NCBI GenBank assembly: GCA_004298915.1
Contig: SCTE01000380.1
Span: 1-5,838, forward strand
DNA: 5,838 bases
Reading direction: 5' to 3'
Source: Chloroflexota bacterium
GTDB taxonomy: Bacteria; Chloroflexota; Limnocylindria; Limnocylindrales; CSP1-4
Below are positions 1 to 4,968 of the stretch, one piece after another; positions within the stretch are counted from its first letter, which is position 1, and each line of letters begins with the position of its first letter. Under the pieces are notes generated by a model that was given only the letters and a program-made list of their open reading frames with translations, did not search any database and had not been told where the DNA came from. The translations under genes and the position numbers were made by a program.

Positions 1-1
1 C

Positions 2-358
2 AGCGAGCACCAGACCCTGTCCGTCCTTAGCACGCTCGTCGACCTCGCCCGCCGCTGGGGTGCCCTGACGATCGCGGAGGGCGTCGAGACGGCCGAGCAG
101 CTCGAGATGATCCGGGTCCTGGACGTCGACGCGGGCCAGGGCTACCTGCTGGGACGTCCGTCGGCGGTCATCGCCAAGGAGGACATCGATCTTGACGAGC
201 TCGTCGGGACCATCTCGCCGCGCCGGGCCGTTGCCGCGGCACCACGACCTGCTCCCGCCCGGCCCTCCTTCGACGTCCGACCTGCGGCCAGGGTCACGCC
301 GCGAACGGCCGTGACCATGCTCACTGAGCCGTTGCCGAGCCCGTTCGGCCGAACCTAG
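2..358 (+). CDS. EAL-domain protein, C-terminal end (partial)
   Basis: Only the last 118 residues are in the window; the reading frame is open from base 2 and ends at TAG 356-358. The visible part holds the C-terminal motifs of EAL domains, which in active members hydrolyse cyclic di-GMP to linear pGpG. AEGVET lies at visible residues 25-30, with the conserved EGVE block, and GQGYLLGRP at residues 45-53 matches the terminal QGY....P strand and loop. The EAL signature and most metal ligands would lie upstream of the window, so activity cannot be judged, nor can any attached GGDEF, PAS or sensor domain. After the domain comes a tail of about 65 residues rich in Ala, Pro and Arg that looks disordered and matches nothing I know. 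The gene converges on the acetolactate synthase gene with overlapping stop codons. The internal ATG at 107 is not the start, because the EAL homology runs upstream of it. Confidence 0.9.
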   Translation, partial: SEHQTLSVLSTLVDLARRWGALTIAEGVETAEQLEMIRVLDVDAGQGYLLGRPSAVIAKEDIDLDELVGTISPRRAVAAAPRPAPARPSFDVRPAARVTPRTAVTMLTEPLPSPFGRT

Positions 359-2061
359 GCCATGCCGGCCAGGGCGCCGAGATGCTCGGTGAGACGGAGA
401 TTCTCGCGGTAGTCGATCGGGACCTCCACGAGCGCGGGGCCGTCCACCTCGAGGGCGCGCTTGAGCGTCGGGTAGAGATCGTCGGCCGAGGTCGGGCGGA
501 ACCCGGCAATCCCGAATGACTGCGCATAGGCGACGAAGTCCGGGTTTCCGAACTCGACGCCGAACGGCCGCCCGAACTCGTTGCGCTGCTTCCAGTCGAT
601 CAGGCCGTAGCCATCGTCCCGCCAGACAACCACGACGATGTTCGTCCCGATCCGCTTCGCCGTCTCGAGTTCCTGGGAGTTCATCAGGAACCCTCCGTCG
701 CCGCACAGCGCCACGACCTTGCGGTCCGGGTGGACCAGCTTGGCGGCGATCGCACCGGGCACCGAGATCCCCATCGCGGCAAAGCCGTTGGAGATGATCA
801 CGGTGTTCGGCTCGTAGGCCTGGTAGAGCCGCGAGACCCAGACCTTGTGCGCGCCGACGTCGCTGACCACGATGTCGTGCGGGCCGAGTGCCCGCCGCAG
901 CTCATGGATGGCTCGCTGGGGCTTGATCGGGAAGCCCTGGTCGGACTCGCAGGCGACGAGATCGGCGAGCAGCGCCGTGCGAAGGTCGGCGTTGACCACG
1001 ATCTCCTTGGCGGCATGGCGCTCGGACGCGCTTCGTCCCCCGACGCCGCGTGGCAGGACCGCGTCGAGGAGGCGTTCAAGGGTCAGGTCGATGGCGCCGA
1101 CCAGTTCAACCTGCGGGCGATAGGCGGTATCGATCTCGGCCGGCTGGGTGTCGATGTGGATGATGGGCTTGGAACCATCCGGGTTCCAGTGGGAGGGCGC
1201 GTACTCGACGAGGTCGTAGCCGACGCAGATGACGAGGTCCGCCCGGTCGAAGCCCGCCATGACGTGATCGCGGGCCTGCAACCCGACGGCCATCAGCGAC
1301 AGGTGCGACCGGTCGTCGATGGCGCCCTTGCCCATGAACGTCGCTGCGACCGGCACGTGAAGGCCCTTCGCGAGCGCCCGCAAGGCTTCCGACCCGTGGC
1401 GCCGGAGGACCCCGTTCCCGGCGAGGATGATCGGGCGGTGCGAGCCAGCCAGCAGGTTCGCGGCGTGCGCGATCGCATCGTCGGTCGGCTCGGGGAAGTA
1501 CGTTCGTCCGGGTGGGATCGGTTGGGTTCGATCCCCTGATTCCGGTGCCATCGCGGCGAGGTTCTCCGGGAGCTCGATGTGGGTCGGACCCGGCTTTTCG
1601 AGGGTCGCGACGCGGAACGCCTTGCGGACGATCTCGGGGATCGCATCCACGCGCTCGACCCGCGTGTTCCACTTCGTCACCGGCTGGAACATCCGGACGA
1701 TGTCGACCACCTGGTGGGCTTCCTTGTGGAGCTTGTCGGAGCTCGCCTGACCGGTGATCGCGACCATCGGCGCCCGATCGAGATAGGCATCGGCGATGCC
1801 CGTGACGAGGTTCGTCGCGCCCGGTCCGAGCGTGGCCATCGCGACGGCCGCTCGCCCGGTGAGGCGCCCATGGACATCGGCCATGAAGGCCGCTCCCTGC
1901 TCGTGACGCGTCGTCACGTGACGGATCCGGTCGGTGCCGGCGAGGGCATCGAGCACGTCCATCGTCTCCTCGCCCGGGACCGAAAAGACGTATTTGCAGC
2001 CCTCGGCCGCGAGGCATTCCACGAGCAGGTGCGCGGCGGTCCGTGCGGGCTTGTCATGCAT
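355..2061 (-). CDS. alsS: Acetolactate synthase, catabolic AlsS/BudB-like ThDP enzyme
   Basis: The 568-residue product has the usual length and three-domain order of the acetolactate synthase family. Such enzymes condense two pyruvates to 2-acetolactate plus CO2 in the cytoplasm. The N-terminal PYR domain (about 1-170) carries the catalytic glutamate E54 in RHEQGAAFMA. The middle domain is about 190-340. The C-terminal PP domain (about 380-550) has GDGG at 454-457, with putative Mg ligands D455 and D482 spaced 27 residues apart. Recalled AlsS/BudB landmarks fit well: HQVVDIVRMFQPVTKW near 116-131, GYDLVEYAPSHWN near 281-293, and VPIDYRENLRL near 547-557. That favours the catabolic type, which needs no regulatory subunit, over biosynthetic IlvB; no ilvN-like gene is in the window. 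Other ThDP decarboxylases remain possible. The start is the ATG at 2061-2059, where homology begins (MHDKPARTAAHLLVECL). There is no Shine-Dalgarno, and a TACACT hexamer six bases upstream suggests a leaderless message. The frame stays open upstream to about 2337, but that part has no family resemblance. Arg replaces the usual Asn just before D482. Confidence 0.88.
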   Translation of the reverse strand: MHDKPARTAAHLLVECLAAEGCKYVFSVPGEETMDVLDALAGTDRIRHVTTRHEQGAAFMADVHGRLTGRAAVAMATLGPGATNLVTGIADAYLDRAPMVAITGQASSDKLHKEAHQVVDIVRMFQPVTKWNTRVERVDAIPEIVRKAFRVATLEKPGPTHIELPENLAAMAPESGDRTQPIPPGRTYFPEPTDDAIAHAANLLAGSHRPIILAGNGVLRRHGSEALRALAKGLHVPVAATFMGKGAIDDRSHLSLMAVGLQARDHVMAGFDRADLVICVGYDLVEYAPSHWNPDGSKPIIHIDTQPAEIDTAYRPQVELVGAIDLTLERLLDAVLPRGVGGRSASERHAAKEIVVNADLRTALLADLVACESDQGFPIKPQRAIHELRRALGPHDIVVSDVGAHKVWVSRLYQAYEPNTVIISNGFAAMGISVPGAIAAKLVHPDRKVVALCGDGGFLMNSQELETAKRIGTNIVVVVWRDDGYGLIDWKQRNEFGRPFGVEFGNPDFVAYAQSFGIAGFRPTSADDLYPTLKRALEVDGPALVEVPIDYRENLRLTEHLGALAGMA

Positions 2062-2067
2062 GGGCGA

Positions 2068-2073
2068 AGTGTA
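2068..2073 (-). promoter_or_regulatory. Possible -10 element for a leaderless alsS transcript
   Basis: Read on the minus strand, TACACT fits the TANNNT pattern and ends six bases before the ATG at 2061. This spacing would place the transcript start at or next to the A of the ATG. No TTGACA-like -35 lies 16-18 bases further upstream, and the short leader has no Shine-Dalgarno. In a GC-rich genome a hexamer match can arise by chance, so the call rests on the spacing and the absence of an RBS. Confidence 0.35.
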
Positions 2074-2109
2074 GTCGGCGGGCGCCGGGCGCCCGGTCGC
2101 GATCCAGGA

Positions 2110-2139
2110 CGCGTCGGCGCCCCGTGGTGCGCCGACGCG
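2110..2139. repeat. Perfect 11-bp inverted repeat between divergent genes
   Basis: The arm CGCGTCGGCGC at 2110-2120 pairs perfectly with GCGCCGACGCG at 2129-2139 around the 8-base loop CCCGTGGT. It starts 49 bases upstream of the alsS ATG, in the 327-base divergent intergenic region. It could be a dimeric-regulator operator or an RNA hairpin in a leader. It has no T-run on either side, so a simple intrinsic terminator is less likely. Function is inferred from position only. Confidence 0.45.
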
Positions 2140-2388
2140 ACGGGACGGAAGTCTCAGGCCGCGCGGGACGACCTCGCTATCGAGGTTCCCGAGGCCTCGC
2201 CGTACGGTGGTCAAGGACCTCGGCACCGGTCTCCCGGTACCGCTCGCGTCGGCACGACCCCCCTTCGCCGACACCCCCACCCGGTCCCTGCCCCTGAGGT
2301 TGACGACTTGCGTTACAAGGCATCGCCGCCCCCCCACCGCAGTTCAGACCGATCGCGTCCCACCGACAATCAGGTGCGTCCGGGAGTG

Positions 2389-4581
2389 ATGGCGCCCGGC
2401 CACGTCGTCGCGATGACCGTGGCCGTCCTCGTATCGCTCGTGCTGTTCACGACCGTCCCGGTGGCCGCCGGGGGCGCCCAGATCTCGGTCAGCCCCAGCT
2501 GGACGCTCCAGGGCAACGATGTGGTCGTGACGGGGACCGGATTCTCCCCGAACCAGTCGGGCCACCTGACGATGGATGGGTCGGCGGCCGGTCTGCCCCG
2601 CTTCAAGGTCAGCCGGCAGGGCGGGTTCACGGCCCGGTTCACGGTGCCCATGACCGCCACCTTCGGCTGGCACACGGTCCAGGCACGAATTGACACAAAG
2701 ACCCGAGCGGGCCGGACCGGCGATGTCGCCCAGGCCCAATTCCTGATCGGGTTCGATCCGGCCAGTGCCACGCCACCCGCGACACCAGGCGCGACGCCGA
2801 CGTGGTTCCCCACGCCATCCCCGACGCCGACGACACCGCCCTCCGTGGCACCTTCGGGCACGTCCCTCTCGTTCCCGATCCGGGCCGCGTTCTACTACCC
2901 GTGGTTCGGGGAAGCCTGGAACCAGCAGGGCTACAACCCGTTCAGCTGGTACACACCGACGCTCGGCTTCTACGGCACGACCGCCGTCGCCGGACAGCAC
3001 GTCGCGTCCATGCAGGCGGCGGGAATCCAGGCCGGTATCGCGAGTTGGTGGGGTCAGGGCAGCACGACGGACAGCCGGATCTCGACGCTCCTGTCGGTCG
3101 CCGGATCGTTCCGCTGGACCCTCTACTACGAGCAGGAGGGGTCATCGGACCCGTCGGCCGCCCAGATCTCCTCGGATCTCGCGTACATCTCGACACACTA
3201 CGCCTCGAGTCCTGCCTACCTGCGCGTCGCCGGCAAGCCCGTGATCTTCGTCTACGCGGACGGCGCCGATGCCTGCGCCATGGCTGACCGCTGGAAGGCC
3301 GCGAACACCGCCGGCTTCTACGTCGTCCTCAAGGTCTTCCCGGGCTACAAGCTCTGCGCCAACCAGCCAGCCTCGTGGCATCAGTACGCACCCGCGGTCG
3401 CCGCCGATCATCAGGCCGGCTACAGCTACTCGATCAGCCCGGGGTTCTGGAAGCGATCCGAGGCGAGCGCCCGGCTCGCCCGGGATACGACGCGCTGGGC
3501 GACCAACGTCGCGGCCATGAAGGCCTCGGGCGAACCGTGGCAGCTGATCACGACGTTCAACGAGTGGGGCGAGGGGACTGGGGTCGAGAACACCACCCAG
3601 TACGGCTCGACTTACCTGGGGATCCTCGCCGGCGCCTCCACGACCCCGCCACCCGCGTCGGCGACACCGACCACGGTGCCGACCGCGGTGCCGACGGCGG
3701 CCCCACCGACGGCGGCCCCACCGACGGCCGGGCCGACCGCCACGCAACCCCCGGCCACCCTGCCTCCACCCACGAGCCCGCCGACGGCTCCGCCATCCGG
3801 CTCCGCCGTCCTCGTGGGCGCCGGCGACATCGCCTCCTGTTCGTCGTCGGGCGACGAGGCCGTCGCGAACCTGATCGACGGCATCGCCGGGACCGTGTTC
3901 ACTGCCGGGGACAACGTCTACGATTCGGGCGCCCCGACTGAGTTCACGAGCTGCTACGACCCATCCTGGGGTCGGTTCAAGGCCCGAACGAAGGCCGCCG
4001 CCGGGAACCATGACTGGCTGACGGCGGGCGCTGCCGGGTACTTCGGGTACTTCGGCTACTCGCGTTCCTACTACGCCTACGACCTCGGGGCGTGGCGCGT
4101 GTACGTGATCGATTCCAACTGCTCCCAGGTCGGTGGCTGCGGCGTGGGCTCAGCCCAGTACAACTGGCTGAAGGCCGATCTCGCGGCCAACCCGACGACC
4201 TGCGTCGCCGCCTACTGGCACCACCCGCGATTCTCGTCGGGCGAGCACGGCAGCACGACCTCGGTCCAGCCAATCTGGCAGGTCCTGTATGACGCCGGCG
4301 CCGAGGTCGTGCTCAACGGCCACGACCACGACTACGAGCGGTTCGCCCCGCAGACGCCGACCGGCGCCGCCGATCCTGGCCGAGGGCTCACCGAATTCGT
4401 TGTCGGAACCGGCGGCAAGAACCACTACGCATTCGGCCCGGTGCTCGCCAACAGCGTCGTTCGGAATGCCGACACGTTCGGCGTCCTCAAGCTGACGCTG
4501 AGTGCCACCGGCTACACGTGGAAGTTCGTCCCGGAGGCCGGCAAGTCGTTCACGGACAGCGGATCGGCCGCCTGCCACTGA
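2389..4581 (+). CDS. Secreted GH99-like glycosidase fused to PAP-like metallophosphoesterase
   Basis: The 730-residue product reads as a secreted two-enzyme fusion. Residues 1-27 form a signal peptide, with a hydrophobic stretch at about 6-27 and probable cleavage after VAA. Residues 31-124 look like an Ig/IPT-type beta-sandwich (VVVTGTGFSPNQ). A Pro/Thr linker spans about 125-160. Residues 162-417 resemble GH99 endo-alpha-mannosidases: AFYYPWFG at 167-174, SWWGQG at 219-224, KPVIFVY at 283-289, and FNEWGEGT at 390-397, whose E392 and E395 match the family's spaced catalytic pair. A Pro/Thr/Ala linker spans 418-471. Residues 473-730 form a calcineurin-like, purple-acid-phosphatase-type domain with all five metal blocks: GD (D480), GDNVY (D508, Y511), GNHD (N540), HH (611-612) and GHDH (H645, H647). 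Together it may cleave a mannose-type glycan and a phosphoester outside the cell; the substrate is unknown. ATG 2389 is chosen because the hydrophobic signal follows directly, although no well-spaced Shine-Dalgarno precedes it. TTG 2308 with GAGGT upstream is an alternative (757 residues). Confidence 0.88.
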   Translation: MAPGHVVAMTVAVLVSLVLFTTVPVAAGGAQISVSPSWTLQGNDVVVTGTGFSPNQSGHLTMDGSAAGLPRFKVSRQGGFTARFTVPMTATFGWHTVQARIDTKTRAGRTGDVAQAQFLIGFDPASATPPATPGATPTWFPTPSPTPTTPPSVAPSGTSLSFPIRAAFYYPWFGEAWNQQGYNPFSWYTPTLGFYGTTAVAGQHVASMQAAGIQAGIASWWGQGSTTDSRISTLLSVAGSFRWTLYYEQEGSSDPSAAQISSDLAYISTHYASSPAYLRVAGKPVIFVYADGADACAMADRWKAANTAGFYVVLKVFPGYKLCANQPASWHQYAPAVAADHQAGYSYSISPGFWKRSEASARLARDTTRWATNVAAMKASGEPWQLITTFNEWGEGTGVENTTQYGSTYLGILAGASTTPPPASATPTTVPTAVPTAAPPTAAPPTAGPTATQPPATLPPPTSPPTAPPSGSAVLVGAGDIASCSSSGDEAVANLIDGIAGTVFTAGDNVYDSGAPTEFTSCYDPSWGRFKARTKAAAGNHDWLTAGAAGYFGYFGYSRSYYAYDLGAWRVYVIDSNCSQVGGCGVGSAQYNWLKADLAANPTTCVAAYWHHPRFSSGEHGSTTSVQPIWQVLYDAGAEVVLNGHDHDYERFAPQTPTGAADPGRGLTEFVVGTGGKNHYAFGPVLANSVVRNADTFGVLKLTLSATGYTWKFVPEAGKSFTDSGSAACH
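2761..2868 (+). other. Pro/Thr-rich linker 1 (coding)
   Basis: Residues about 125-160 of the secreted hydrolase are almost all Pro, Thr, Ala and Ser (ATPPATPGATPTWFPTPSPT). They join the beta-sandwich to the GH99-like domain. Such low-complexity segments are typical flexible linkers of extracellular multidomain enzymes and may be O-glycosylated, which is not visible here. Confidence 0.75.
3691..3730 (+). repeat. 15-bp tandem repeat encoding Pro-Thr-Ala linker
   Basis: The unit CCGACGGCGGCCCCA occurs twice in perfect tandem (3691-3705 and 3706-3720), followed by a decaying third copy. Each unit encodes PTAAP; the run reads PTAAP-PTAAP-PTAGP. It lies in linker 2 (residues 418-471, about 3640-3801) between the glycosidase and phosphoesterase domains. 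Because the unit is a multiple of three, copy-number change by slippage would alter linker length without shifting the frame. Confidence 0.85.
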
Positions 4582-4591
4582 CCAGCCCATC

Positions 4592-4607
4592 GGGTCGCCC
4601 TCGACCC
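4592..4607 (+). other. Small hairpin just after the hydrolase stop
   Basis: GGGTCG at 4592-4597 pairs with CGACCC at 4602-4607 around the four-base loop CCCT, starting ten bases after the TGA at 4579-4581. It is short and lacks a T-run. It may add to the stronger hairpin downstream or be fortuitous in this GC-rich DNA. Confidence 0.3.
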
Positions 4608-4623
4608 TGGCCCATTCCCTTCA

Positions 4624-4650
4624 GTCGGCCCGGGCAACGCCCGGGCCGAC
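4624..4650 (+). terminator. Probable transcription terminator hairpin
   Basis: GTCGGCCCGGGC at 4624-4635 pairs perfectly over 12 bp with GCCCGGGCCGAC at 4639-4650 around the three-base loop AAC, 42 bases after the hydrolase stop codon. The stem is almost pure G/C and very stable. It is followed by ACGTTGTGG rather than a uridine tract, so it is not a textbook intrinsic terminator. Many high-GC bacteria use such T-poor hairpins, and its place at the gene end supports the role. Confidence 0.6.
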
Positions 4651-4791
4651 ACGTTGTGGTGGGCATGTCCGGCGCGCGGAGAATGCAGTCCGCCGAGTCC
4701 TGAGGCAGCCTCCCAGGACGAACGCCGCCCGTCGTGCGATGATTGCGGGGCTCCATGGTGCCCCCGTGCAACACCTGATCGTCCCAGGGCT

Positions 4792-4816
4792 GTACCAGTA
4801 CTTGAGCCTCTGGTAC
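4792..4816. repeat. 7-bp inverted repeat in the intergenic gap
   Basis: GTACCAG at 4792-4798 is mirrored by CTGGTAC at 4810-4816 across the 11-base spacer TACTTGAGCCT. Centre-to-centre spacing is 18 bases, which could suit a dimeric regulator upstream of the GtrA-like gene. A chance occurrence cannot be excluded. Confidence 0.35.
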
Positions 4817-4951
4817 CTTCGGGTCCGTCGTCATCAACAGCCGGTCATTGCTGAGTCACCGGCGGCTCAATATTCCGGATCCAATGTCAACTGGCCGCCT
4901 GGCGCGAGTTCGTCGTGCCTGACGGACTGATGGTCATGTCCAGGTTCGGGC

Positions 4952-4961
4952 GGGGGGAGGG
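4952..4961 (+). promoter_or_regulatory. Strong Shine-Dalgarno deciding the GTG start at 4969
   Basis: The run GGGGGGAGGG contains GGAGG at 4956-4960, eight bases before GTG 4969. The in-frame ATGs at 4930 and 4936 have no comparable site, so this run points to the GTG as the start of the GtrA-like protein. Confidence 0.7.
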
Positions 4962-4968
4962 TCACTTC

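Larger units (their letters stand above)
2062..2388. other. Divergent intergenic region
   Basis: This 327-base stretch separates the starts of the acetolactate synthase gene (minus) and the glycosidase-phosphoesterase gene (plus), so promoters for both should lie here. It holds the inverted repeat at 2110-2139 and the possible -10 at 2068-2073. A GAGGT at 2296-2300, seven bases before an in-frame TTG at 2308, offers an alternative start for the plus-strand gene. A TTGACG at 2300-2305 resembles a -35 box but has no -10 at a normal distance. Long frames cross the region on both strands, but neither resembles a protein family there; I treat them as non-coding. Confidence 0.6.
4651..4968. other. 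Gene-free intergenic region upstream of the GtrA-like gene
   Basis: No reading frame here resembles a protein, and I see no tRNA or other structured RNA. The stretch has a 7-bp inverted repeat at 4792-4816 and a Shine-Dalgarno run at its right end. It is less G/C-rich near 4860-4890 (CTCAATATTCC), which is where a promoter for the next gene could lie. The best hexamer pair, TTGCTG and TATTCC with a 17-base gap (4848-4876), is too weak to call. Confidence 0.5.

Noticed and set aside
730..1539. Long plus-strand frame (269 codons)
   Set aside because: It lies wholly within the acetolactate synthase gene on the other strand and is a high-GC shadow with no recognisable motif.
2300..2319. TTGACG followed by TTACAA as a promoter for the hydrolase
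   Set aside because: The two hexamers are only seven bases apart, far short of the usual 16-18, and nothing resembling a -10 lies at the proper distance.
2062..2337. Upstream extension of the acetolactate synthase frame (92 extra residues)
   Set aside because: The extra residues are Arg/Gly-rich and unlike the family, whose N-terminus matches the ATG at 2061. The extension would also occupy the whole divergent promoter region.
1579..2388. Upstream extension of the hydrolase frame to an ATG at 1579
   Set aside because: It runs antisense through the acetolactate synthase gene, has no family resemblance, and would bury the signal peptide inside the protein.
3142..4011. Long minus-strand frame (289 codons) opposite the hydrolase
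   Set aside because: It is an Arg/Gly-rich shadow of the GH99 domain, the linker and the start of the phosphoesterase domain, all of which have clear motifs on the plus strand.
4848..4876. TTGCTG - 17 bases - TATTCC as a promoter for the GtrA-like gene
   Set aside because: Spacing is right, but each hexamer matches its consensus at only three of six positions, which is too weak to call.
4502..4930. Plus-strand frame of 142 codons across the gap after the hydrolase
   Set aside because: It begins inside the phosphoesterase domain, runs through the terminator hairpin, and has Arg/Pro-rich composition without any family signal or RBS.
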